This document shows positions 1-7,436 of a DNA stretch of 12,473 nucleotides, in pieces (positions within the stretch are counted from its first letter, which is position 1; each line of letters opens with the position of its first letter). The notes under the pieces are model-generated. The model was not told where the DNA came from. It did not search any database and saw only the letters and a list, made by a program, of their open reading frames with translations. The stretch spans positions 1 to 12,473 of the forward strand of contig PXEK01000111.1 in the NCBI GenBank assembly GCA_003564735.1. Direction: 5' to 3'. The stretch is from Cryomorphaceae bacterium (GTDB lineage: Bacteria; Bacteroidota; Bacteroidia; Flavobacteriales_G; Salibacteraceae). Position numbers and translations under genes: made by a program.

Positions 1-645
1 AAATACTTTTTGTACACGATCGCCACTGTACTGGCCATTCAGTCACTTGGTGTAGAGGTAGGTATATTGCTGGCCTCATCTGCGGCACTGTTCGTGGGTA
101 TTGGTTTCGGACTCCAAAACATCTTTAATGATATGGTCTCCGGGCTCATTTTGCTTTTTGAAGCGGAAATCAAGAAAGGTGATATTCTCGAAATTGACGG
201 CACGGTGGGCAGGGTAGAGTCCATCGATATTCGAACCTCAAAAATATTTACCCGAGACGGCATTCGCATGATTATTCCCAACTCTCACCTTACTTCGCAA
301 GAAATTATCAACTGGAGCTATAATGATCAAATGACGCGGTTCAAAATCTCTGTAGGAGTAGCTTACGGATCAGACACAAAACTGGTGACTAAAATTCTTG
401 AAAAATGTGCTGAAGATCATCCCGAGGTATCTAACTCCCATCCGGTTAGGGTCAGGTTTATCGATTTTGGCGACTCGGCACTGATTTTTGAATTGTTCTT
501 TTGGGCACAAAAAACATGGGAAATTGAGTGGATACGCAGCGAACTGCGCTACCAAATAGATAATGAATTCAGAAAAGCCGGTGTTCAAATTCCGTTCCCC
601 CAACGAGATTTACACCTCATTTCTGATAACACTAAAAAAGATTAA
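1..645 (+). CDS. MscS-family mechanosensitive ion channel, 3' part
   Basis: The reading frame is open from the first base (Lys-Tyr-Phe precede the first possible TTG start at 10), so the gene begins upstream of the window; 214 codons are visible, ending in TAA. The start of the visible part matches the pore-lining third transmembrane helix of MscS channels, rich in small residues (ASSAALFVGIGFGLQNIFND), followed by the cytoplasmic beta domain (GDILEIDGTVGRVESIDIRTS, then the IPNS motif and an INWS motif) and the alpha/beta C-terminal domain. Members sit in the inner membrane and open under membrane tension to release solutes during hypo-osmotic shock. The gene ends about 50 bases before the sigma factor gene in the same direction; no clear terminator lies between them. 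Family assignment is secure. The subfamily cannot be given without the N terminus. Confidence 0.9.
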   Translation, partial: KYFLYTIATVLAIQSLGVEVGILLASSAALFVGIGFGLQNIFNDMVSGLILLFEAEIKKGDILEIDGTVGRVESIDIRTSKIFTRDGIRMIIPNSHLTSQEIINWSYNDQMTRFKISVGVAYGSDTKLVTKILEKCAEDHPEVSNSHPVRVRFIDFGDSALIFELFFWAQKTWEIEWIRSELRYQIDNEFRKAGVQIPFPQRDLHLISDNTKKD

Positions 646-694
646 TAAAATACCCAACCACAACCCTAAAATATACGTGTATAAGTAAGTTAAC

Positions 695-1303
695 ATGTAT
701 ATTCTAAAAAATGTACCAAGTAATTCAATGGTTGTTGAAAAGGCGCTCATAAAACAATGCCTGAAAGAAGATCGTAAAGCACAGTTCAAATTGTACAAGG
801 CGTGTTACGGTAGGCTTATGGGGATTTGTTTGCGATATGAGCGCAATAAAGAAGATGCCGAGGATTTACTCAATGCGGGCTTTTTGAAAATTGTTACCAA
901 CCTTGATAAATATAACGATAAAGTGCCTTTTGAGGCTTGGGCCGGACGCATTATGATCAATACCATTATCGATGCTTATCGCCGGAATAAAAAAGAGAAA
1001 GAACATTTAGAATATACCGATTTTGAAGACCAAAAATTTGAAAAAGATAGGGTAAGCTATAACCAAGCGCAACTCGATTACGATGCTGAGGGACTTTTGC
1101 AAATGATTCGGGAACTCCCCGAAGCCACGGCAAAAGTTTTTAACCTGCACGTGATTGAAGGGTATAGCCATAAGGAAATAGCCGATATGATGGACATCAC
1201 CACAGGCACTAGTAAGTGGCACGTTTCCACCGCTCGAAAGGAATTGAAAAAGCGCATTGAAGAGACTATTAATACACAAGAAGACAATAGTAAAACAGCA
1301 TGA
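695..1303 (+). CDS. ECF-type RNA polymerase sigma factor
   Basis: A 202-residue sigma-70 family protein of the two-domain ECF type. Region 2 lies at about residues 30-97 (from QFKLYKACYGRLMGICLRYE, through EDAEDLLNAGFLKI, to the promoter-melting segment ending IIDAYRRN). Region 4 lies at about 132-185, with a helix-turn-helix carrying GYSHKEIADMM. Two ATG starts are possible, at 695 and at 728 (residue 12). The family usually begins shortly before the LIKQCLKED segment, so 728 is at least as likely; neither has a Shine-Dalgarno sequence. The TGA stop overlaps the ATG of the next gene (ATGA at 1300-1303), which suggests translational coupling to a protein with an anti-sigma-like N terminus. 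It probably directs transcription of an envelope-related regulon, possibly including its own operon. No TAnnTTTG promoter is seen upstream. Confidence 0.92.
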   Translation: MYILKNVPSNSMVVEKALIKQCLKEDRKAQFKLYKACYGRLMGICLRYERNKEDAEDLLNAGFLKIVTNLDKYNDKVPFEAWAGRIMINTIIDAYRRNKKEKEHLEYTDFEDQKFEKDRVSYNQAQLDYDAEGLLQMIRELPEATAKVFNLHVIEGYSHKEIADMMDITTGTSKWHVSTARKELKKRIEETINTQEDNSKTA

Positions 1304-2613
1304 CAAACAACGACCTTGATAACCTTTTTAAAGACGCCCTCAAGAGCAGGGAAGTGCCTTTCAACCCTGAGGCGTGGAACAAAGCAGACTCCATGTTAAC
1401 GGCACGTTCGGCTCGTAGAAAAAAGATTTTTTATTACAAAGCGGCCGCAGCTGTTGCCGGTTTGCTTATGGTTGCCGTTGTGGGCGGTATTTGGCTTACG
1501 GGTGATTTCGCTCAAAACAATGCTGAAGCTAATGCCGCAAAATCTGCCACCGCTCAAGATAATGCTTTGCGCGACGCCGGTGCATCGGACGAAGTTGATG
1601 CAGCCACTGAAAACAACACCGGCTTACAGCATACCGAAGAAGCAGCCGCTCCACAAGCGGCAGAAAGCTCTGCGCCACAGGCTGCAGCGTTGAGACCTGC
1701 CCAAAGCACGGGGAGTGTGCTCGCCGGCTCAACTTCGACCCTTAACGGAACCCGGCCGGTAAATCGCACCGGCTTGGGAATGGCACTTAATGAAGGTTCT
1801 GACCAAAATAGTGCAACCACCGCTCCCGCATCACCCGCAAATAATTCTTTTAATGCATTTGAGCCCTCCACACCTTTTACGATGAGTGCGCTGCCTGCCG
1901 AGTTTGATGAGGTGGTTTATGAATCGCCTGATGTGGATCCCGACGTGAATATTGTTTCTAATATGCCGGACTTTAAACCTGTGATTAAGCACCGTTTGGG
2001 TGTTTTGGCGGGTGCCTCGGGTTCTCGAGGATTTACGCATGGTGCCCGACCCGGCCAAGGTGCTGTTGACCCGCATTTCGGATTGACGTACGAGTATTTG
2101 GCTTCGCCCGATTTTTCACTGGAAGTGAACGCGTTGTACAGAATAAGGTCGGCTTCGGGATTGCACGGTGCTCGTGATTATTCGGTTTATTCCTTTGGCC
2201 GAACAGATTATACTTTCACCGCCGAAAATGAACGCGCTCACTACTTGGAAATTCCGGTATTCGCCAATTGGCACGTGAATGAAAAAAATCAGTTCAAAGT
2301 AGGGGTGTCATTCTCTTATTTGTTGAGAAGCAGTAATGACGTTTCCTTAACGTCACAATCGCCGTTTGCAGAGGATCTATTACCACAAGATGTAGCTATG
2401 GTTGATGAAGGTTCAGGTGTAGTGCGCAGTATTGATTTGGCGCTACAGGCGGGTTATGAGTATGAGATGTTCTCCGGATTAAGTGTTGGTGCTAGAGCGT
2501 ACTACGGATTGTTGGATGCTTCACATGCTCATTTACCTACGAGTCCTGAAATCGGTTCCCGACGTAACGCCTTTTTATCGGCCTACCTGAAGTTTCGCTT
2601 CGCCGATTTTTAA
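1300..2613 (+). CDS. Anti-sigma-like membrane protein with C-terminal outer-membrane beta-barrel domain
   Basis: 437 residues in three parts. Residues 1-43 are a short cytoplasmic segment of the kind found in proteins encoded next to Bacteroidota ECF sigma factors (LDNLFKDAL, then VPFNPEAW). A single hydrophobic helix follows at about 45-67, after basic residues RRKK. Residues 70-225 are a low-complexity Ala/Ser/Thr/Gln/Asn/Pro-rich linker. Residues about 229-437 look like a small outer-membrane barrel, with alternating aromatic/polar strands (for example LEIPVFANWHV and FKVGVSFSYLLR) and a terminal Phe. The start overlaps the sigma stop by four bases, so the two products are probably made together. 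I infer that the protein holds the sigma factor at the inner membrane and senses the state of the outer membrane through its barrel. The domain reading is by eye. There is no cleavable signal peptide, which is unusual for a barrel. Confidence 0.75.
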   Translation: MTNNDLDNLFKDALKSREVPFNPEAWNKADSMLTARSARRKKIFYYKAAAAVAGLLMVAVVGGIWLTGDFAQNNAEANAAKSATAQDNALRDAGASDEVDAATENNTGLQHTEEAAAPQAAESSAPQAAALRPAQSTGSVLAGSTSTLNGTRPVNRTGLGMALNEGSDQNSATTAPASPANNSFNAFEPSTPFTMSALPAEFDEVVYESPDVDPDVNIVSNMPDFKPVIKHRLGVLAGASGSRGFTHGARPGQGAVDPHFGLTYEYLASPDFSLEVNALYRIRSASGLHGARDYSVYSFGRTDYTFTAENERAHYLEIPVFANWHVNEKNQFKVGVSFSYLLRSSNDVSLTSQSPFAEDLLPQDVAMVDEGSGVVRSIDLALQAGYEYEMFSGLSVGARAYYGLLDASHAHLPTSPEIGSRRNAFLSAYLKFRFADF

Positions 2614-2626
2614 TGGCGTAAATCTG

Positions 2627-2634
2627 TACCTTTG
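2627..2634 (+). promoter_or_regulatory. Bacteroidota -7 promoter element (TACCTTTG) for the lipoprotein gene
   Basis: TACCTTTG is an exact match to the Bacteroidota housekeeping -7 consensus TAnnTTTG. It lies 14 bases after the stop of the preceding gene and 19 bases before the ATG at 2654, giving a very short leader. There is no obvious TTTG -33 element at the expected distance, only a T-rich run ending the upstream gene. It suggests that the lipoprotein can be transcribed separately from the sigma operon. Confidence 0.6.
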
Positions 2635-2653
2635 TAAGGTTTTCTCTTGAATT

Positions 2654-3784
2654 ATGATGTCGAGATTGTGTCTGCTGTGTATTTGTTTAGGAACGTTCAT
2701 TGGTTGCTCAAATGACGATGACGTCAATATCGTTGACGGCGATGCAGTTTTTTATACCCGTTTTGAAGTGAACGGTAATTCTTACGAGCTCGAGGCGGGA
2801 AATTATCCTATTTACATGAAAACCGATACGCGGCGCGACGAAAACGGAGTTTACAGTTTCGTTGGTGAGTTTTCAGATTTTAATTGTTTTGATCAGGATT
2901 GCAGCGGCGCGGTGCGATTCATTTTTAGAGATGATTCTGTAATAGAACAGGGACGCAGCAACATTAATGAAAGTCTGCGGACCGGCGTACTTCCGTTTTA
3001 CACGCCTTACGACAGCTTGCTCAGCGCCGTAGAAGTTTCTTTTGAATCTTCCACTTCTAAAACGGCAGGCACTTTCGATTTACTTTGGGATTTTGGTAAC
3101 GGTGAAACGAGTATCGTTGATGAACCCTCAACACAATACACTTCGCAACAGGGTGAGGTAACCGTACTGTGCCAAACAACAGACCGCGATTCGCTGACCG
3201 TAACCTCAAACCGACTCACGGCAGATTTTACCGTTGATTGCGGAGTGGATTTTACGTACCAATTCTCGACCGGACAAATTTCGGCGTTGAATACTCAAAC
3301 CCGTGGTGACGGTCCGTTTACATTTGAATGGGATTTTGGTTACGGCTTTATGCCGCTCAGTGATCAGCCGCCGTTAGATTTTTCGGGTCGCGACAGTATT
3401 TATGCGTGCTTGCGCGCCCAATCGGCAACGGGCTGCACGTCAACACGGTGTAAAACACTGTTGGTCAATCAAAATTACGATATCGCCGTCACCGATTTTG
3501 ACTTTGATACGCGCCGAATATACGATGTGAATCTCGAGCACTTTTCTGAGTTTACTTTGGAATACGTCAATGAAGCGGGTCAACGGTACAGTTCACGACG
3601 CGGGGAACAGCCCGAATCTTCATTTATTCGAATTGTTGATGTTATTGATTACAAGGAGAACGCCGAGAATATCCCTACCAAAAAAGTAACGGTAGAGTTT
3701 GAACTTCGCGTTTTTGGCTCGGAGCCTGAGGGTTACCTGACTCTTGAATCAGGCACGGCTGTAGTTGCCGTGGGTCATCCTTAG
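2654..3784 (+). CDS. PKD-like lipoprotein, probably cell-surface exposed
   Basis: 376 residues. The N terminus is a lipoprotein signal peptide with lipobox FIGC and the lipidated Cys at residue 18. The residues after it, SNDDD, are acidic, as in the lipoprotein export signals that send Bacteroidota lipoproteins to the outer face of the outer membrane. The body contains two short segments of PKD type (LLWDFGNGE and FEWDFGYGF), each followed by strand-like sequence and several Cys residues, as in immunoglobulin-like folds of secreted Bacteroidota proteins. The start could be either of two adjacent ATGs (2654 or 2657). It follows the sigma/anti-sigma pair in the same direction but has its own -7 element. 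No enzyme motif is recognisable; an adhesive or structural surface role is only inferred. It ends in TAG. Confidence 0.8.
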   Translation: MMSRLCLLCICLGTFIGCSNDDDVNIVDGDAVFYTRFEVNGNSYELEAGNYPIYMKTDTRRDENGVYSFVGEFSDFNCFDQDCSGAVRFIFRDDSVIEQGRSNINESLRTGVLPFYTPYDSLLSAVEVSFESSTSKTAGTFDLLWDFGNGETSIVDEPSTQYTSQQGEVTVLCQTTDRDSLTVTSNRLTADFTVDCGVDFTYQFSTGQISALNTQTRGDGPFTFEWDFGYGFMPLSDQPPLDFSGRDSIYACLRAQSATGCTSTRCKTLLVNQNYDIAVTDFDFDTRRIYDVNLEHFSEFTLEYVNEAGQRYSSRRGEQPESSFIRIVDVIDYKENAENIPTKKVTVEFELRVFGSEPEGYLTLESGTAVVAVGHP

Positions 3785-3895
3785 TACATAAGTAGGATTA
3801 CTTTGATATTATTCCTTCTATCCCATTAAGCATCTGAGCTCCTTCGCAGCATTTGCAACACTGCGGATTTTAAAAAATTACCCCGATATCCGGTT

Positions 3896-3911
3896 ACAGG
3901 GATGGCCCTGT
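3896..3911. terminator. Hairpin between convergent genes, possible terminator
   Basis: A perfect 6-bp stem (ACAGGG / CCCTGT) with a four-base loop lies midway between the convergent lipoprotein (ends 3784) and methyltransferase (ends 3982) genes. On the plus strand it is followed by a moderately T-rich stretch, not a clean U-run. A weaker 5-bp stem (CGCAG / CTGCG, 3845-3865) lies just before it. The rest of 3785-3981 contains nothing that I recognise. Position favours a bidirectional terminator; the sequence alone is only suggestive. Confidence 0.35.
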
Positions 3912-3981
3912 TATTGATGGTTTGGATAGAGGGAAATGATTTAGTTTCTTGCCATAGGGATTAAGATATTGCGTTTAAAAT

Positions 3982-4689
3982 TCACCCCAACAAAAACACC
4001 GTCGGTTTTTTCTTATAGCTGTTGGTGTTGATATTTTTCCAATTTTTCACTTGCGCGGTTATAATAGATTCCCCGGGGCAGTTGATGTTCCCCGCGGCGC
4101 AGAAGAGGGTATCGGGCCGACAAACATTGCTGACAGCCTCAAATATTTTATCGTTGCGGTAGGGGGTTTCTATGAAAATTTGCGTGCTTCGGTTTTGACC
4201 AATATACGACTCTATTTTTTGCAATTGTTTTTTGCGTTCCTTTTCATCTCGCGACAGGTAGCCGTGAAACGTAAATGATTGCCCTTGGAGGCCGGAACAC
4301 GCCAACGCGGTGGTAATGGACGAGTCATGAGCCAAAGCGGTGACCGGAATGCGGTTTTCGTGAGCCATGAGTACTGTGTCTGATCCTGGATCGGCGATGA
4401 TGGGCAGACCCGCCTCAGAGAGGAGTCCGACAGTTTTTCCCGACAAAAGGGTAGTGATGACCTCGAGTCGGTCGGTATCCGTAGTTTTTTTATTGAGCAC
4501 GAAAAACCGGGTCTCGTCGATATTGCGGTCGCGATTGAGTTTTTTGAGGAATCTGCGTGCGGTTTTAATATTCTCAACCGCAAAACAATCAATTTCGTTA
4601 ATTCGGGAAATGGTGGTCTCAGAAAGGGCGACATCAGGTCGAATATCACCAAGCGGGGTAGGGATGAGTATGAGCGTGCCTTTTGTCAT
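3982..4689 (-). CDS. SAM-dependent methyltransferase, tetrapyrrole-methylase fold (RsmI-like)
   Basis: 235 residues of the tetrapyrrole (corrin/porphyrin) methylase superfamily, closest in motif pattern to RsmI, the 16S rRNA C1402 2'-O-methyltransferase. Visible motifs are IPTPLGD (residues 9-15) near the start, SEAGLPIIADPGS at 91-103, the cofactor-site region SSITTALACSGLQGQSFTFHG at about 123-143, and IFIETPYRN at 171-179. It is shorter than typical RsmI and starts TPLGD rather than TPIGN, matching a second paralogue common in Bacteroidota whose substrate is not established to my knowledge. Its ATG overlaps the TGA stop of the phosphatase gene (4686-4689), so the two are probably translationally coupled in the dnaA operon. 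It ends in TGA. The fold is confident; the substrate is not. Confidence 0.88.
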   Translation of the reverse strand: MTKGTLILIPTPLGDIRPDVALSETTISRINEIDCFAVENIKTARRFLKKLNRDRNIDETRFFVLNKKTTDTDRLEVITTLLSGKTVGLLSEAGLPIIADPGSDTVLMAHENRIPVTALAHDSSITTALACSGLQGQSFTFHGYLSRDEKERKKQLQKIESYIGQNRSTQIFIETPYRNDKIFEAVSNVCRPDTLFCAAGNINCPGESIITAQVKNWKNINTNSYKKKPTVFLLG

Positions 4690-5144
4690 TTCAGTTTTTC
4701 TGCGAGTCGTGTGGAGGCGCTGATTACCATTTCGTAAACGTTTTCAAAACCGGAGATGCCTCCATAATACGGATCGGGAACGTTTCGGTTCTCCTCGGGG
4801 TAGGCCTCATTGAGAAAGAGTTTCACTTTGTCGCGATCGGCTGTAGAACGAGCTAAGGCTGTCACGTCGTGAAAGTTACTGTCGTCCATCACAAAAATGT
4901 GGTCGAACTCATCAAAATCATCGGGAGTGAAAGGTCTGGCGCGTAAATCGGAGATATCGATATTTTTTTGAGCGAGGGTTTCCGTAGCTCTGGGATCGGG
5001 CGCTTCGCCGCTATGGTGTGCCGAAGTTCCGGCAGAGTCGATTTCAACGTCTAAACTACGTTTTTCGGCTATGTCACGAAAAACGCCGTGCGCCATGGGT
5101 GAGCGACAGATATTGCCCAAACAAACGAAGAGTATTTTTTGCAT
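4686..5144 (-). CDS. Low-molecular-weight protein-tyrosine phosphatase
   Basis: 152 residues, the usual length for the LMW-PTP family. The catalytic P-loop is at the N terminus, C8-LGNIC-R14-S15 (the CX5R motif), with Cys8 as nucleophile. The general-acid loop DPYYGG is present, with Asp124. These cytosolic enzymes remove phosphate from phosphotyrosine and sometimes phosphoarginine; the bacterial substrate here is unknown. It begins about 30 bases after the dnaA stop and its own stop overlaps the methyltransferase start, so dnaA, the phosphatase and the methylase probably form one transcript. In my knowledge this order next to dnaA is conserved in Flavobacteriia, which points to vertical inheritance. 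Confidence 0.93.
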   Translation of the reverse strand: MQKILFVCLGNICRSPMAHGVFRDIAEKRSLDVEIDSAGTSAHHSGEAPDPRATETLAQKNIDISDLRARPFTPDDFDEFDHIFVMDDSNFHDVTALARSTADRDKVKLFLNEAYPEENRNVPDPYYGGISGFENVYEMVISASTRLAEKLK

Positions 5145-5174
5145 AAAAGTGTGGGGGAATGTGACCTACGGTAA

Positions 5175-6608
5175 TTAATTCACCGCAATTTTCTTTTTTA
5201 AATCATCGACGTAGCCTCTAAACTGTTTATCGGTATCTACGAGGTTGTTTACGGTTTTACAGGCGTGAAGTACAGTGGCGTGATCTTTACCGCCGCAATG
5301 CGCACCGATGTTGGCCAGTGAAGATTTCGTCATTTGCTTGGCGAAATACATGGCGATTTGTCGGGCTTGCACCACTTCACGTTTGCGTGTTTTTGACTTG
5401 AGCAGTTCAATGGGTAAATCGAAGTAATCACAAACTACTTTTTGAATGTAATCGATAGATACCTCACGTGCCGTGTTTTTCACGAACTTGTCAATCATTT
5501 GCTTGGCAAGGTCGATAGTAACCGCCTTTTTGTTGAGTGATGCTTGAGCGATAAGTGAGATAAGCGCTCCTTCCATCTCTCGAATATTAGTCGTTATGGT
5601 GTAGGCCAAGTATTCCACTACATCCTCGGGTAGTTCAATCCCCTCGGTGTACATTTTCTTTTGCAGAATGGCGATGCGTGTTTCTAAATCGGGCGGTTGT
5701 AAATCGGCGCTCAATCCCCATTTGAAGCGAGACAACAAACGTTGCTCAATCCCTTGAATGTCCACGGGAGCTTTATCGGCGGTTAACACCAATTGTTTTC
5801 CCGATTGGTGCAGGTGGTTGAAAATGTGGAAGAACACATCTTGTGTTTTTTCTTTGCCCGCAAAAAACTGAACGTCATCAATAATGAGCACATCAATCAT
5901 TTGGTAAAAATGAATGAAGTCGTTTTGCGTGCCGTTCCTCACCGAATCTATGAATTGTTGAGTGAACTTTTCCGAAGCCACATATAGAATCGTTTTTCCG
6001 GGGTGGTTCTCTTTAATTTCCAATCCGATGGCGTGAGCCAGGTGCGTTTTTCCGAGTCCGACCGCACCGTAAATAAGCAGCGGATTAAAAGCTGTGCCCC
6101 CGGGTTTTTTAGCTACCGCATATCCGGCGCTTCGTGCCAAGCGGTTGCATTCGCCTTCCACAAAGTTTTGAAACGAGTAGTTATGGTTGAGTTGCGACTC
6201 TACAACTACTTTCTTGAGCCCGGGAATAATAAACGGATTTTTGATGCCTTTGGCGCCGCCTACTTCGTAAGGCATGGAGGCCGGACGATTCTTCGTTGCG
6301 GATAAATTCCCCGTGGGCATCTTTACCGATTTATTGTTTTTCTTTTTGCCGTTATTTTCCATAACAATGGAGTATTCGAGAGAACCGCTGGGCCCCAATT
6401 CCTTTTTGATGGTTTTTTTAAGAAGATTGATGTAATGCTCTTCAATCCACTCGTAGAAAAACTGACTCGGCACTTGAATCGTTAAGGTATTATCTGATAA
6501 ACACAGCGGTTTAATGGGTTCAAACCAAGTTTTATAACTTTGGTGTCCTAAATTATCTTTGATTACCGAAAGACAATTATTCCAAACCTGCTCGTGTTGT
6601 TGTGCCAT
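5175..6608 (-). CDS. dnaA: Chromosomal replication initiator protein DnaA
   Basis: 477 residues with the full DnaA architecture. Domain I (about 1-80, including the HQSYKTWFEPIKPL helix) is followed by a Lys/Asn-rich linker (about 85-135), the AAA+ domain with Walker A GAVGLGKT (181-188) and Walker B VLIIDDVQF (240-248), and C-terminal DNA-binding domain IV with the signature GGKDHATVLHACK (439-451), which recognises DnaA boxes. The family usually reads DHS or DHT in the signature; Ala here is a mild change. The start is the ATG at 6608; there is no Shine-Dalgarno sequence but an A/T-rich leader, normal for this phylum. The upstream gap holds a perfect DnaA box and inverted repeats that may serve autoregulation or an origin. 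It ends in TAA and leads the operon with the phosphatase and methylase genes. Confidence 0.98.
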   Translation of the reverse strand: MAQQHEQVWNNCLSVIKDNLGHQSYKTWFEPIKPLCLSDNTLTIQVPSQFFYEWIEEHYINLLKKTIKKELGPSGSLEYSIVMENNGKKKNNKSVKMPTGNLSATKNRPASMPYEVGGAKGIKNPFIIPGLKKVVVESQLNHNYSFQNFVEGECNRLARSAGYAVAKKPGGTAFNPLLIYGAVGLGKTHLAHAIGLEIKENHPGKTILYVASEKFTQQFIDSVRNGTQNDFIHFYQMIDVLIIDDVQFFAGKEKTQDVFFHIFNHLHQSGKQLVLTADKAPVDIQGIEQRLLSRFKWGLSADLQPPDLETRIAILQKKMYTEGIELPEDVVEYLAYTITTNIREMEGALISLIAQASLNKKAVTIDLAKQMIDKFVKNTAREVSIDYIQKVVCDYFDLPIELLKSKTRKREVVQARQIAMYFAKQMTKSSLANIGAHCGGKDHATVLHACKTVNNLVDTDKQFRGYVDDLKKKIAVN

Positions 6609-6674
6609 TGTTAAAATATTTTAATAGAGTATATTATCAAATAGGGTTATTATCATAATGAGCCTGTTTTAAAT

Positions 6675-6715
6675 TTTCGATTTTGGCAGAGTTGCTAAGC
6701 TCGAAAAAATCGAAA
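6675..6715. repeat. 10-bp perfect inverted repeat upstream of dnaA
   Basis: TTTCGATTTT (6675-6684) and AAAATCGAAA (6706-6715) are perfect inverted copies separated by 21 bases, 67-107 bases upstream of the dnaA start. A further TCGAAAA lies at the inner edge of the right arm, so TCGA occurs three times within 41 bases. It could be an operator for dnaA control or a structural element of an origin. No known binding site is identified. Confidence 0.5.
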
Positions 6716-6933
6716 TTATGGCTTTGTTTAGCGGCGACAAATTTTCAACAAAATTTCCTAACAAAAAAATTTTTCTGCTATTGCATTTCCCGTTTTTTTT
6801 ACATGTCGTTTCGCGCTTCAAATATATGGATATTTTTTTATTTAGTTGTGCTTGGAACCCTAAAAATACTGGTATACCCACTATTTTTTTATTTTTCAAC
6901 TGTCGAAACCTTGGTGTTCAAAACGTTGGTGAA

Positions 6934-6942
6934 TTTTACACA
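6934..6942 (+). promoter_or_regulatory. DnaA box (TTTTACACA)
   Basis: TTTTACACA matches the relaxed DnaA-box consensus TTWTNCACA at all positions. It lies about 330 bases upstream of dnaA, in the same intergenic gap. I see no second box of this quality in the gap, so it may act in dnaA autoregulation and not in a full origin. A nine-base degenerate motif can occur by chance in AT-rich DNA. Confidence 0.4.
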
Positions 6943-6985
6943 TAAAATAGATGTAGAGGTATCTTTTTTTGGCATTGTAAAGAGC

Positions 6986-6993
6986 TATTTTTG
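6986..6993 (+). promoter_or_regulatory. Possible -7 promoter element (TATTTTTG) for the thioesterase gene
   Basis: TATTTTTG fits TAnnTTTG and lies 35 bases before the ATG at 7029. A TTTG at 6968-6971 could be the -33 element, but the 14-base spacing is shorter than usual. T-rich surroundings make a chance match fairly likely. Confidence 0.4.
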
Positions 6994-7028
6994 TAACTTC
7001 TTTTTAATCAAAATATAAATTTAACTTC

Positions 7029-7436
7029 ATGTATAAATTTGAAATTTCAATTCGTGTTCGATACGGTGAGACGGACAAAATGGGCTATGTCTATAACGGG
7101 AATTATGCCACATATTTTGAAGTAGGAAGGGTAGAAACTTTGCGAAAATTAGGAATTCCTTATAAAAATATTGAAGATTCCGGCTATGCTTTACCTGTAA
7201 GAGATTTACAAATCAGGTATTTTAAACCGGGTTTTTATGATGATGAGTTAAAGATTGTGACCATTCTTTCGAAAATGCCTGATGTACGAATGCGGTTTGA
7301 TTATGAAATATACAACCCAAAAGATGAACTTATTACAAAAGGTCATACCACCTTGGTATTTGTGAAGCAATCAACGGGAAAACCTTGCCAACCGCCACAA
7401 AATGTGACTGAAGCACTTCAACCGTATTTTTCGTGA
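7029..7436 (+). CDS. Acyl-CoA thioesterase, hotdog fold (YbgC/4HBT family)
   Basis: 135 residues, typical of the single-domain 4HBT thioesterases. The N-terminal strand and active-site helix read RVRYGETDKMGYVYNGNY, with the catalytic Asp at residue 16 in the family's Y-x-E-T-D-x-M-G-x-V-Y pattern, followed by the hot-dog helix region YFEVGRVETLRKLG. Members hydrolyse acyl-CoA (or 4-hydroxybenzoyl-CoA in the founding enzyme) in the cytosol as homotetramers or dimers; the chain-length preference cannot be read from sequence. It is divergent from dnaA, a neighbourhood that is common in Flavobacteriia. It ends in TGA, with an in-frame TAA three codons later. The ATG start is the only one consistent with the family N terminus. 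Confidence 0.93.
   Translation: MYKFEISIRVRYGETDKMGYVYNGNYATYFEVGRVETLRKLGIPYKNIEDSGYALPVRDLQIRYFKPGFYDDELKIVTILSKMPDVRMRFDYEIYNPKDELITKGHTTLVFVKQSTGKPCQPPQNVTEALQPYFS

Larger units (their letters stand above)
6609..7028. other. AT-rich divergent intergenic region upstream of dnaA (possible origin or control region)
   Basis: 420 bases with no gene between divergent dnaA and the thioesterase gene. It is much more AT-rich than its surroundings. Recognisable elements are a 10-bp inverted repeat (6675-6684 / 6706-6715), a 7-bp AT palindrome (6739-6745 / 6750-6756, loop CAAC), runs of A and T around 6762-6775 and 6886-6899, one perfect DnaA box (6934-6942), and a TAnnTTTG match (6986-6993) for the thioesterase. 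A single DnaA box is weak support for an origin, so I call this a control region first and an origin only as a possibility. Confidence 0.45.
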
